Below are positions 45,363-54,605 of a stretch of DNA of 64,000 nucleotides, piece by piece. Positions within the stretch are counted from its first letter, which is position 1. The number at the start of each line of letters is the position of its first letter. The notes below the pieces were generated by a model. It worked only from the letters and a program-made list of their open reading frames with translations, did not search any database and was not told where the DNA came from. Both the position numbers and the translations under genes were made by a program. The DNA comes from Acidobacteriota bacterium (GTDB taxonomy: Bacteria > Acidobacteriota > Vicinamibacteria > Vicinamibacterales > 2-12-FULL-66-21): NCBI GenBank assembly GCA_003222675.1, contig QHWT01000071.1, positions 114,935 through 178,934 on the forward strand, given 5' to 3'.

Positions 45363-45546
45363 CCACTCCTCCGAAAGCGGGAGGAGTCTACATTAACATC
45401 CCAGGTGCGAGCCTGCCTCGCCGACCTGTCCGCCGAAGCACAAAGCGCGACGGTGGAAGCCGCCAGCGGCGAAGGCGGTTCAAATGAGCCGGGACGGCCC
45501 CGGCCGACGCCTTAGCAGATAAAGGAGTCCCACTGATCCGATTCTA

Positions 45547-45894
45547 GTGATCGGGGCTACGTTGAATACGGAGCATGAGGCGCGGTTCGTGAACGCGGCA
45601 GCCGATCGCGTCTACAGCGCGATCCACAGCACGCGCGTGGCCGAGGTCGAGGGCGCCGGCACGCCGCGCGAGCGCGAGCTGCCCCCGGGACAGGGCCACG
45701 GCTTCATGTGGCGTCTCAACACGTACTGGCGGTTTCTCGAGCGCGACGGCGGCACGTACATCCAGTGCGAATCGGTCACGCTATCGCGCGACGTGCCGTT
45801 CGGCCTCGGCTGGGTCATCAAGCCGTTCGTGACGGAGATCCCGATGGAATCGCTGACCTTCACGTTGCAGCGCACTCGCGCGGCGCTCAAGTGA
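45547..45894 (+). pseudogene. C-terminal remnant of a secreted acidobacterial protein
   Basis: The 115-codon frame reads LNTEHEARF, then GTPRERELPPGQGHGFMWRLNTYWRFLERDGGTYIQCESVTLSRDVP, here cited as HGFMWRLNTYWRF and IQCESVTLSRDVP. As I recall the family, this matches the last third of an approximately 250-300-residue exported protein. No start or signal peptide precedes it, and the 184-nt gap upstream is repeat-like. It is probably a 5'-truncated gene. Confidence 0.72.
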
Positions 45895-45907
45895 TAAGGT
45901 CTTACGG

Positions 45908-46012
45908 TTCACGGTTCACGGTTCACGGTTCACGGTTCATGGTTCACGGTTCACAGGTTCACGGTTCACAGGTTCACAGGTTCACAGGTTCACAGGTTCA
46001 CGGGTTCGAAGG
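45908..46012. repeat. Long single-arm array, ACGGTTC/AGGTTCAC family
   Basis: About seven 7-bp units (GGTTCAC) are followed by 8-bp variants (AGGTTCAC). It is the same unit as 14601-14738 in the opposite orientation. It starts 13 nt after a stop codon and ends about 35 nt before the next gene's start. Confidence 0.93.
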
Positions 46013-46049
46013 GTTCTAAGGTTCTAACGTGCGGGTTCTGGAGGAATGC

Positions 46050-47192
46050 ATGAGGCAATCGCGCAGCGTTCTGTCCATCGCCGCGCTTGTGCTCGTTGCC
46101 GGTGCGGCGCTGTTCGCGTGGCCGCTCGCGGCCGCCGAGCGGCACTACCTCTACGTCGCCGAACCGGGCATCCGCAATTACGTTGAATACGGCGGCGTCG
46201 GCATCCTCGTGTTCGACATCGATAACGGATACAAGTTCGTGCGGCGGATCCCGTCGCAGGACGTGCCGGCCGGACAAGATCCGGAGAACGTCAAGGGCAT
46301 CGCGGCGAACGCCGGGACGGGGCGCCTTTATGTGACGACGTTCAGGCGCGTGATTGCCTACGACCTCGCCACGGATCGGCGCCTGTGGATCAAGGAGTTC
46401 GACGGCGGCTGCGATCGGCTGGCGCTCTCGCCCGACGGAAAGATCCTGTACGTGCCGTCGTTCGAAGGTCCGCACTGGAACGTGCTCGACGGCGAGACGG
46501 GTGAGATCATCGCCAAAGTCGTGCCCAATTCCGGCGCCCACAACACGATCTATGGGCCGGATGGGACGCGCGTGTATCTCGCCGGCCTCAAATCCTCCAT
46601 CCTGTCGATTGCGGACCCGTCGAGACACAAGGTCGTGGGCGGCGTAGGACCGTTCTCGAACGTAGTACGGCCGTTCACGATCAACGGCGCCGAGACGCTC
46701 TGTTTCGTCAACGTCAACGACCTGCTTGGATTCGAAGTGGGCGACATCAAGACGGGCAAGATGCGGCACCGCGTCGAGGTCGCCGGGTACAACAAGGGGC
46801 CGGTGAAGCGGCACGGATGTCCGAGCCACGGCATTGCGCTGACGCCAGACGAACGCGAGCTCTGGCTCGCCGACGGCGCGAACAGCGCAATCCACATCTT
46901 CGATGCGCGCGCGATGCCGCCGAAGCAGATCGCCACGATCAGACTCCGCGATCAGCCCGGCTGGATCACATTCAGTCTGGACGGCAAGCTCGCGTTTCCG
47001 TCAACGGGCGAGGTCGTCGACGTCGCCAGCCGCAAGACCATCGCGACGCTGACGGATGAAGCCGGACGATCCGTACAGAGCGAAAAGCTGATCGAGGTTG
47101 TCTTCGCGGACGGCAAGGTGCTGAAGGCAGGCGATCAGTTTGGCATCGGCCGTGTGCCCAGCCCGCCGATGGCTCTCCGCATTGTGCGGTGA
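46050..47192 (+). CDS. Exported YncE-like beta-propeller protein
   Basis: It has 380 residues from ATG 46050 with GGAGG upstream; a GTG at 46029 is possible. A signal peptide (VLSIAALVLVAGAALFAWPLAAA) is followed by seven-bladed-propeller blades with YLYVAEPG, RLYVTTF, RLALSPDGKILYVPS and HGIALTPDERELWLADG. The motifs are of the YVTN/YncE kind, known in protein- or ligand-binding roles. The conserved NVKGIAAN and RHGCPSHGIAL stretches point to one specific subfamily of unknown function. It lies 15 nt upstream of another propeller gene. Confidence 0.85.
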   Translation: MRQSRSVLSIAALVLVAGAALFAWPLAAAERHYLYVAEPGIRNYVEYGGVGILVFDIDNGYKFVRRIPSQDVPAGQDPENVKGIAANAGTGRLYVTTFRRVIAYDLATDRRLWIKEFDGGCDRLALSPDGKILYVPSFEGPHWNVLDGETGEIIAKVVPNSGAHNTIYGPDGTRVYLAGLKSSILSIADPSRHKVVGGVGPFSNVVRPFTINGAETLCFVNVNDLLGFEVGDIKTGKMRHRVEVAGYNKGPVKRHGCPSHGIALTPDERELWLADGANSAIHIFDARAMPPKQIATIRLRDQPGWITFSLDGKLAFPSTGEVVDVASRKTIATLTDEAGRSVQSEKLIEVVFADGKVLKAGDQFGIGRVPSPPMALRIVR

Positions 47193-47207
47193 TCGAGCCG
47201 GCTGGCC

Positions 47208-48221
47208 ATGACGTTCAAGAGCCTTGTCGCGGCGTCAGCGATTGGCCTCACTGCAGTGGCTCCCCAGGGGACGAAGCAGGGCAGTCCTGACGAGCACCTG
47301 CCGTCGAACATCACGCGCATGACCTACTTTGGCGAGCGCGCGTCGTGGTCGCCGGACGGCCGGCGCATTGCCTTCATGGAAAAGAGCTTCGGTGACGCGT
47401 ACGAAATCGACATGTCGACGAAGGCGCTCCGCCTGCTGACCCAGTATCCGCATCCCGGGTTCCTCCGCGTCCAGTATCTGCCGAACGGGGATTACTTCCT
47501 GATCGGCGCACGCACGTTCACGGACATCCAGGCGACGCGAGGACGCGATCAGGAAATGTGGATCCTGAAGCACGACGCGAAACCCGGCGATCACGCGCTG
47601 CCGCTGGATCACAAGATCTCCGAAGGTGTCGCGATCTCGCGGGCCGCAATGAAGATCGCGTGGTCGAACACGCGCGGGCAGTATCCCGACCTCCTGCAAC
47701 AAGGCGAGTCGGTGATCTACACCGCCGACGTCGTGTACGACGAGGGCACGCCGAAGCTCGCAAACAAGAAAGAAGTGCTCCGCGCGAAGGCGCCGGAGTG
47801 CACGCTCGAGGCGCAGGACTTTCGGAACAACGATACCGAGCTCATTTACACCTGTTATCGCTCGCCGTTTGCCGACGTGCTCGGCGTCGATCTGGCCAGC
47901 GGCCGCATCACGGTGTATCGCAGGATTCCCGGCGAGTACAACGAGGTCGAAGGCATTTTCCCCGATGGCCGCTACACGCTCGTCGAATCGAGCCGCGAGC
48001 AGGCGCAGCACAATTCCAACTACATCGACATCTGGAAGCTGCGGCTCGAGCCAGAGAGCGCCGACTTCACGCGCGTCACGCATTGGGGAGAGTACGAGGG
48101 CTACAAGGCCTCGAATCCGGTCGTCAGTCCCGACGGCCGGCGCATGGCGTTTCAGTCAGCCCGCAGCAAGGATCCCGCGGGAGTCGGCTACGGGATCTTC
48201 GTGATGGATCTTGGCAGGTAG
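47208..48221 (+). CDS. WD40-like/PD40 beta-propeller protein
   Basis: It has 337 residues. The N-terminus has a weak signal (SLVAASAIGLTAVAPQG). PD40/TolB-type blades are seen in RASWSPDGRRIAFMEK, RVQYLPNGDYFLIGA, EGIFPDGRYTLVESS and PVVSPDGRRMAFQSA. The cysteines in ECTLEAQDF and YTCYRSPF may pair. It is adjacent to the YncE-like gene in the same direction, which suggests one transcript. Its TAG lies beside a perfect hairpin. Confidence 0.84.
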   Translation: MTFKSLVAASAIGLTAVAPQGTKQGSPDEHLPSNITRMTYFGERASWSPDGRRIAFMEKSFGDAYEIDMSTKALRLLTQYPHPGFLRVQYLPNGDYFLIGARTFTDIQATRGRDQEMWILKHDAKPGDHALPLDHKISEGVAISRAAMKIAWSNTRGQYPDLLQQGESVIYTADVVYDEGTPKLANKKEVLRAKAPECTLEAQDFRNNDTELIYTCYRSPFADVLGVDLASGRITVYRRIPGEYNEVEGIFPDGRYTLVESSREQAQHNSNYIDIWKLRLEPESADFTRVTHWGEYEGYKASNPVVSPDGRRMAFQSARSKDPAGVGYGIFVMDLGR

Positions 48222-48246
48222 GCCGGGTCTTCAGACCCGGCTTGCC
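48219..48246. repeat. Hairpin GCCGGGTCTTCAGACCCGGC between convergent genes
   Basis: A perfect 20-bp palindrome (48223-48242) fills the 27-bp gap between two convergent stop codons. A near-identical palindrome is at 18452-18471. Possible bidirectional terminator or REP-type element. Confidence 0.85.
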
Positions 48247-48248
48247 GC

Positions 48249-50037
48249 TTACTCAGCATTGAGCAGCACGATCGGATCGGACCCTGCCGCGCGCCGGGCC
48301 GGACCAGCCGCTGCCGCGAGCGCCACCAGAACAACCACGCCGCCCGCCGCGAGAAACGTGACGGGATCGGTGCCGCGTGTGCCGAAGAGCAGGCTCTTCA
48401 GACTCGCGGCTACGAGTGTGGCCATCACGACGCCCGCGCCGAGACCCAGCGCGAGCATCAATCCCACCTGAGAGAACACCGCACGCCTCAGCACGCGCGG
48501 CGTCGCCCCGAGCGCCACCCGCAGCGCGAGCTCGCGTCGGCGACTGGCTACATCGTGGCTGAAGAGGCCGAACAGCCCGATGCCCGCGAGTACCAGCGCC
48601 AGCGTGGCAAAGGCGCCGAAGGCCGATGTCGTCAGGCGACGCGCGGGAACACCGGGCGATCTGGCGACAACGTCTGTCAACCATCGCGCGCCATACACCG
48701 GGAGATCCGGATCCATCGCCGCCACTTCCAGACGAACGACGCTGAGGACGTCAGCCACCGTTCCCGGCGAACGCGCGATCACATGAGCGGAATTCGAAGG
48801 AACCTGCCAGGCGCAGAAATACACTGCCGGCCTGTCCGGCCGATCGATCGAGGCGAGCTTGACATCTTCCACGACCCCGATGACATCGGCGACGGCGCCT
48901 GCGGCTCCAATGCGCACACGCTGACCTGAGGCGTCGCGTTCGGGCCACAGCGCTCGCGCGAGCGAGCGGCTCACGATCACGCGCGGCGGGGCGAGCGGGT
49001 CGTCACCACTAGTGAACTCGCGGCCTGACCGGACAGCCGTGCGAAGCAGTGCGAAGTAGCGAGGACCGACCGTTCGGACCGCGGCGTCCACGGTGACACC
49101 GCCCGTATACGCGGTGATGAGCGCGGGTCCGCGATCGCCGGTGAGCGGCAACTCGTCGGCCACGGTGACCGCATCGGTTCCAAGCCGACCGGCGACGCGC
49201 TCCTGCAGCGCGCGGTAGAACATCGTCACGCGCGCTGGAGTGTTGTACTTTGCCGCGGGCAGTGACACCGCGATCGCCACCACACCGTCCGCGCTGAACC
49301 CGCGGTGGACGGCGAGTATTCTGCGCAGGCTGCCGCCGATGACGATGACCGCGACCAGCAGCACGAACGCGATCGCCACCTGGCCGGCGATGAGGCCGCG
49401 CCGAAACAGGCGCTGACGGCGGCTCGCGGTGACTCCACGGCGCGAAGCGTCGATCCTCACCGATTGCGTTCGCAGGTATGGCGCGAGGCCACACAAGGTG
49501 GCCGAGACGATCGACACACCGACAATGGCGATGAGGACGCGCCAGCTCAGCACCACATCACCGGCGATCGCGCCGCCAAGTTGGTGCGCCGCGAGTGTCG
49601 CGGCCGTTGGCGTCAGCCACGCGGCGAGCAACAGTCCGGCTGCGGTACCGAGCGCCACGATCGCATATGCTTCGAGCAACAACTGCCATACGATCCGGCC
49701 GCGCGTTGCGCCGAGCGGCGCCGGCAATCGAGACGGTCACGTTCGTGCCATCGTAGGGTTCAAGCGCGGCGAGCACGTGTCGACTGCGGCTCTGCCACGC
49801 CTCGAGTGTCGGATAACTGAGGGCGCGCACCGTGCTGCTACTGTTGTCGAGCGGGATTTCGCCGATCTGCACCATCGACTCCGCGTTCGCGAACGGAAGC
49901 GGCCGGAGCAGCGCGGCGTCGACGACGGAAAAAATCGCGGCGTCGGCACCAGCCACCAGCGCCAGCGTGAAGACCGCAGCCAGCGCGCTCGCGGGAGAAC
50001 GGCGAAGGCTTCGTGCGGTGTAGCGCAGGTCACTCAT
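48249..50037 (-). pseudogene. ADOP-type ABC permease with internal deletion and frameshift
   Basis: The N-terminus ([23 protein letters not shown] in the family pattern, here cited as [12 protein letters not shown], then [18 protein letters not shown]) reads normally to VTVSIAG near 49730. There it changes frame and joins [23 protein letters not shown], which in intact proteins lies about 250 codons further on, after the periplasmic core domain. The rest, including the second periplasmic domain and the final membrane segments with ASRRRELALRVALGATPRV, is open from 49727 to 48249. Loss of the core domain plus a frameshift makes a functional permease unlikely. Confidence 0.82.
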
Positions 50038-50075
50038 GATGGGCGGCATTATAGTCAGCAGCCGGAGGTGGTCTC

Positions 50076-51548
50076 ATGGACCGCAGGGAGTTCCTGGAAG
50101 GCGCGGCTGTCGCGGTGAGCAGTCTGCTGTTCGAGGCTGTGCCGCTCGGTGGCGCCCAGCGCGCTGCGCCGATGATCGGCATCCAGGCGGGCGCCATCTC
50201 GTTTCTCGACGAGGGCACAGACAAGGTCCTCGAGAATTTTCAGCAGCTTGGCGCAGTCGATACCGTGTTTCTTGCCACGTTCACGTACGGACGCGGGATC
50301 GCCGGTCGCATGCCACGCGGCACGCCGCTGCCCGACCATGGCAAACAGGAATACGACGACAACTTTCATGGCGGCAACTTCGCGACGCCGCATCCGCAGT
50401 ACTACCGCGGCACGATGCTGCAACCGGAGAAGGCCCCCGACCATCCGAACTACGACGTGGTTGCCGACGTCCTGCCCGCCGCGCGACAGCGCAAGATGAA
50501 GGTGATCTGCTGGTTCGAAGACGTGTTCGGTAACGACGTGCCCGGGATCAAGGATGCCTTCGAAGTGGACGTGCACGGGCGATCCGCCGCGCGCGTCTGC
50601 TACCGCAATCCGAACACGCGCAACTTCTGGCTGGGCCTCGTCGAGGATCACTTCCGCTCGTACGACGTGGACGGCTTGATGTTCGGCAGCGAGCGGCAGG
50701 GTCCTCTCAATGCGGCGATCGGCGCCAGCCATGGCGGCGATCCCTCTCCGGCGACGGTGGGGTGCTTCTGCCCGCACTGCCTGGATGCCGCGAAGAAGGA
50801 GCGCGTCGATGCCGACCGCGCGCGCCAGGGCTATCTCGCGCTCGAGACCTGGGTGAACGGCCTCAAGGACGCTCGCAAGCCGATCGACGGCGCGTTCGTC
50901 ACCTTCTGGCGGCTGCTGGTCGACTATCCCGAGATCCTCGGGTGGGAACGGCTATGGACGGAAGGGTTGCGCGACACCTATCGCGCGATGTACGCGAAGG
51001 CGCACGAAATCGCGGCTGCCAAGCCGATGGGATGGCACATCTGGCACACGAACTCATTCGCGCCGTTCTACCGGGCCGAGCAGGACTACGAGAAATTCCA
51101 GGAGTACTCCGATTTCCTGAAAGTCGTCATGTACAACAACAGCGGCGGTCCGCGTATGGCGCGGTACGTCCGCAACGTGAGCCGCACGGTATTCGCGGAT
51201 CTCACGCCGGACGCCGCGCTGCAGCTTTCCTATTCACTACTGCAATACCCCAACGAAGCATCGCTCGCGGCGATCCCGACGAAGGGCCTGTCGTCGGACT
51301 ACGTGGCGCGCGAAACCAAACGCGCCGTCGCGAGCGCAGGGGCGAAGATGAAGATCTATCCCGGGATCGACATCGATATCCCGACCGGCACGAACGAAAA
51401 GAAGACGACGCCTGATGACGTGTATGGCGCCGTCAAGGGCGCCCTCGACGGCGGCGCGCACGGCGTCATCCTGTCGCGCAAGTACTCCGAGATGCGACTC
51501 GACAATCTGCGCGCCGCGGGCAAGGCGGTGCGTGATGCTGCGAAGTAG
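50076..51548 (+). CDS. Exported putative glycoside hydrolase-like protein
   Basis: It has 490 residues. The N-terminus MDRREFLEGAAVAVSSLLFEA looks like a Tat signal (RRxFL). The mature protein shows a TIM-barrel pattern: AVDTVFLATFTYG, KVICWFEDVFGN, YDVDGLMFGSERQ, GWHIWHTNSFAPFY and AGAKMKIYPGIDIDIP. The cysteines in GCFCPHCLDAAKK suggest a bound metal or a disulfide. It resembles uncharacterised putative glycosyl hydrolases of soil bacteria; the substrate is unknown. ATG start with GGAGG upstream. Confidence 0.82.
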   Translation: MDRREFLEGAAVAVSSLLFEAVPLGGAQRAAPMIGIQAGAISFLDEGTDKVLENFQQLGAVDTVFLATFTYGRGIAGRMPRGTPLPDHGKQEYDDNFHGGNFATPHPQYYRGTMLQPEKAPDHPNYDVVADVLPAARQRKMKVICWFEDVFGNDVPGIKDAFEVDVHGRSAARVCYRNPNTRNFWLGLVEDHFRSYDVDGLMFGSERQGPLNAAIGASHGGDPSPATVGCFCPHCLDAAKKERVDADRARQGYLALETWVNGLKDARKPIDGAFVTFWRLLVDYPEILGWERLWTEGLRDTYRAMYAKAHEIAAAKPMGWHIWHTNSFAPFYRAEQDYEKFQEYSDFLKVVMYNNSGGPRMARYVRNVSRTVFADLTPDAALQLSYSLLQYPNEASLAAIPTKGLSSDYVARETKRAVASAGAKMKIYPGIDIDIPTGTNEKKTTPDDVYGAVKGALDGGAHGVILSRKYSEMRLDNLRAAGKAVRDAAK

Positions 51549-51593
51549 GCGAACAGCGTCAGCGCTGCGAAGCGGCTTCGGTGAGCGGGCGCC

Positions 51594-52135
51594 TCACACC
51601 AGCGCGACAACCTCGTAATCACCGATCGTTGGCACGGTGAAGCGAACGCTCGTGCCGTCCTGCCCGAAAGTCAGCGTCGTTGCAGCTCGAAGCGCGCGGA
51701 CGTTTTCAATCCTTCGTTCGCTTGCATGCCGCTCGCCGTGGTCTGCGCCATCCACATCGTCATTTCGGGCGCGGGCTTCGAGACGTGCCGCCAGGTCGGC
51801 TGGCTGTTGCTGTACGAGCCGGTCACGTTGGTGATCGGGCGGCCGTTCATCACCGCCTGCGCGACGCGTCCCTGCTGCGCGCAATCCCAGATGGGCGTGT
51901 CGCCCGAGCGTCCCTGGTGATCGGCGTTGAACCACGCCGCGGCCGTCGCGAGACGCCGCAGGTGCTTCACCGTGCGGATGCCGCCACCGAGGTTTCCGAC
52001 GTACACCGATTCGCGCCCGTCCTCCGTCACCGCGCGCTGCCACGCGCTCCACACTTCGACGACACGATCCATGAACGCGTCGTAATAGCGTCGATACATG
52101 GTGGACGTACCCAAATAGTGTGTACGTCGCTGCTC
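51594..52135 (-). pseudogene. Remnant of a large secreted glycoside-hydrolase-like gene
   Basis: A fragment reads TMYRRYYDAFMDRVVEVW, VYVGNLGGGIRTVKHL, WFNADHQGRSGDTPIWDC and WMAQTTASGM, conserved-looking stretches of a secreted sugar-active family. Neither an N-terminal half nor a signal is present. After ASGM the frame degrades, and a different frame supplies a plausible C-terminus (GTSVRFTVPTIGDYEVVALV). This is best explained by 5' truncation plus an internal deletion. Confidence 0.72.
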
Positions 52136-52240
52136 CACCTTCGAAGCAATGCCACCAATTAAATTTCCGCGGCCTCCGCGAGCGTGAGTACGTCCGTGGC
52201 ACGCCACCGCAGTCACGAGTGAGATACAGTCGACGTCGTC

Positions 52241-53131
52241 ATGCCTGTAACGGCTTCGCTGTTCGTGGATTGTAAATGCACGCTCGGTGAAGGGATCGTC
52301 TGGTGGCGCGAGCGCCGCGCGCTGCTGTGGACCGACATCGAGGGGCGCCGGCTGTGGATGCACGACGAGCGCGGCACGCGCAAGTGGACACTGCCGGATC
52401 GCCTCGGATCGCTTGCGCCCTGCGAGTCGGGCGCAGTGCTGCTCGCGCTCGCGAAGGGCGTGTTCACCACTGACGTTGACGGTGGCTCCAGAGATCAACT
52501 GACGCTCCGGCCCCTTGCGACGGTAGAACCCGACCTTGAGTCCACGCGCGCGAACGATGGGCGCACGGATCGCCAGGGCAACTTCGTCTTTGGCACGATG
52601 GACCTGCGCGAGGGGCATCCGGCGACCGGCAGCTTCTACCAGTGGTCGGCGCGCCACGGCTTGCGGCGGCTCGAGCTGCCGAAGGTCGGCATCGCCAACA
52701 GCATCTGCTTCAGTCCGGACGGCGAGTCGATCTACTTCTGCGACTCGCCGCAACGCCGCATCATGCGCGGCCGCTACCACGCGAGCGACGCGCGAGTTGA
52801 CGGTGTGCACGCCTTCGCAACGGTTACGGACGGATTTCCGGATGGATCCGTGGTCGACGCTGACGGGTATCTGTGGAACGCGGTGTGGGGCCGAGGGATG
52901 GTCCGTCGTTATGCGCCGGATGGATCGCTCGATCGCGAGGTCGCCGTGCCGGCGAAGAACCCCACGTGCGTGGTGTTTGGCGGCGACGCGATGAACGAGC
53001 TTTACATAACGACCGCGCGCGAGGAGATGTCCAGCGAGGAGCTGGTCCGCACGCCCGACGCCGGCGGCGTGTATCGCGCGATGTTGCCGGGCGTCCGAGG
53101 ACTGCCGGATCCGTTGTGCCGCTCCGGCTGA
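52241..53131 (+). CDS. SMP-30/gluconolactonase-family protein
   Basis: Six-bladed propeller lactonase, likely hydrolysing sugar lactones. It has 296 residues. The metal ligands of the family are recognisable: the glutamate in TLGEGIVWW (E17), the asparagine in TRANDGRTDRQGN, and the aspartate in PDGSVVDADG. No signal peptide. The neighbouring xylose genes make a sugar lactone substrate plausible but do not prove it. ATG start. Confidence 0.9.
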   Translation: MPVTASLFVDCKCTLGEGIVWWRERRALLWTDIEGRRLWMHDERGTRKWTLPDRLGSLAPCESGAVLLALAKGVFTTDVDGGSRDQLTLRPLATVEPDLESTRANDGRTDRQGNFVFGTMDLREGHPATGSFYQWSARHGLRRLELPKVGIANSICFSPDGESIYFCDSPQRRIMRGRYHASDARVDGVHAFATVTDGFPDGSVVDADGYLWNAVWGRGMVRRYAPDGSLDREVAVPAKNPTCVVFGGDAMNELYITTAREEMSSEELVRTPDAGGVYRAMLPGVRGLPDPLCRSG

Positions 53132-53219
53132 CGGTCGGGAGTGTACGAATTTGTCGTCTTCTTCTCGAGCGCGGCGAAGGGGTGCAAGAATCGAAGCGGG
53201 AATTATATAGTCAGCAAGT

Positions 53220-54506
53220 ATGGAGCATCATAAGCGACTCGCCATTCTCGTCGGCGGCGGCCCGGCGCCGGGCATCAACAGCGTCATCGCGGCCGCTACC
53301 ATTCGTGCCCGGCTCGAAGGGCTCGACGTGGTCGGGATCCGCGATGGGTTCGAATGGCTGATGCAGGGAGACATCGATCATGCGACGCCGCTCACGATCG
53401 AGAACGTCAGCCGGATTCATTTCCGCGGCGGTTCGCATCTCGGCATCGCGCGCGCGAACCCCACGACGGATGCCGGCCTGCTCGATAACACCGTGAACGC
53501 CCTGCTGCGCCTCAACGTCACGCAACTCATCACGATCGGCGGAGACGACACGGCGTTCTCCGCGATGCGCGTCGAGCGCCACGCGGCCGGCGCCATTCGC
53601 GTCGTCCACGTGCCGAAGACGATCGACAACGATCTGGATCTGCCGGCGCACATCGACACGTTCGGCTATCAGACCGCGCGCCATTATGGCGTCGATATCG
53701 TGAAGAACCTCATGGTCGATGCCAAGACCACGTCGCGCTGGTACTTCGTCGTCGCGATGGGGAGAAAGACCGGCCACCTCGCGCTTGGCATCGGCAAGTC
53801 GGCCGGCGCCACGCTCACCCTCATCGCGGAGGAGTTCGAGTCCCCGGCGCGACTTCACACCGTGGTGGACACGCTCGCCGGGGCGATTATCAAGCGTCTG
53901 AGCTACGGGCGCCACGACGGCGTTGCCGTAATCGCCGAGGGGGTGGTGCTGGGGATCAAGCCGGAAGATCTCGCCGGGTTCGACGCCGCGGAACGCGACG
54001 CCCACGGCCACGTGCGGATCGATGATGTGAACCTGGGAGAGATCCTGAAGACGGAAGTGCAGAAACGTCTGCGCAGCATGGGCATCAAGGCGACCATCGC
54101 GGCGAAGAACATCGGCTACGAACTCCGATGCGCGGATCCGATCCCGTTCGACATGGAGTACACGCGCGACCTGGGCTACAGCGCGGCCGAATACCTGCTC
54201 AACGGCGGCAGCGCCGCGATGGTGTCGATGCAGGGCGGCCGCTTTGTTCCGATTCCGTTCGAGACGATGATCGATCCCGACACCGGCCGGACCCGCGTGC
54301 GCTCGGTCGACGTGACGTCGACGCGCTACGCGATCGCGCGCCGATACATGTTGCGGCTCTCGCGCGAGGATTTCGACGATCCGCACGATGTCGCCAAGCT
54401 CGCGTCAATCGCGCATCTCAGTATCGACGAGTTCAGGGACCGCTTCGGCTATCTCACGCAGGTCGGACCCGCCGTCGCCGTCGAAGGGTGGGGCAAGCGC
54501 GGGTAA
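53220..54506 (+). CDS. Phosphofructokinase, pyrophosphate-dependent type predicted
   Basis: Phosphorylates fructose 6-phosphate. It has 428 residues. The phosphate-donor loop reads GGDD (107-110) where ATP-dependent enzymes have GGDG. The catalytic segment is PKTIDND (132-138), with lysine where ATP enzymes usually have glycine. Both substitutions are the established marks of PPi dependence. MGRKTGHLALG and the substrate-binding segments are intact. ATG start. It stands between the lactonase and an esterase on the plus strand, near xylA/xylB. Confidence 0.88.
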   Translation: MEHHKRLAILVGGGPAPGINSVIAAATIRARLEGLDVVGIRDGFEWLMQGDIDHATPLTIENVSRIHFRGGSHLGIARANPTTDAGLLDNTVNALLRLNVTQLITIGGDDTAFSAMRVERHAAGAIRVVHVPKTIDNDLDLPAHIDTFGYQTARHYGVDIVKNLMVDAKTTSRWYFVVAMGRKTGHLALGIGKSAGATLTLIAEEFESPARLHTVVDTLAGAIIKRLSYGRHDGVAVIAEGVVLGIKPEDLAGFDAAERDAHGHVRIDDVNLGEILKTEVQKRLRSMGIKATIAAKNIGYELRCADPIPFDMEYTRDLGYSAAEYLLNGGSAAMVSMQGGRFVPIPFETMIDPDTGRTRVRSVDVTSTRYAIARRYMLRLSREDFDDPHDVAKLASIAHLSIDEFRDRFGYLTQVGPAVAVEGWGKRG

Positions 54507-54605
54507 CGACCAATCTCGTGCCTTCCGCATTCCGCGTTGGCGCGATGCGCTTCGGGCACTCGGCGCAGCCTCGACGAAGCTCGAAGGCCAAGTCGGGGGA
54601 GGCGG

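Noticed and set aside
45920..46018. GGTTCGAA-like string as a tRNA T-loop
   Set aside because: It is the edge of the GGTTCAC array; no cloverleaf can be drawn.
51671..52810. 379-codon minus-strand frame as one intact gene
   Set aside because: Its first two-thirds is antisense to the lactonase gene and has no domain; only the stretch from about 52135 downward resembles a real protein, and that part is broken.
54510..54600. Short CTTCCGC/ATTCCGC run after the PFK gene
   Set aside because: Only two or three units, too weak to call an array.
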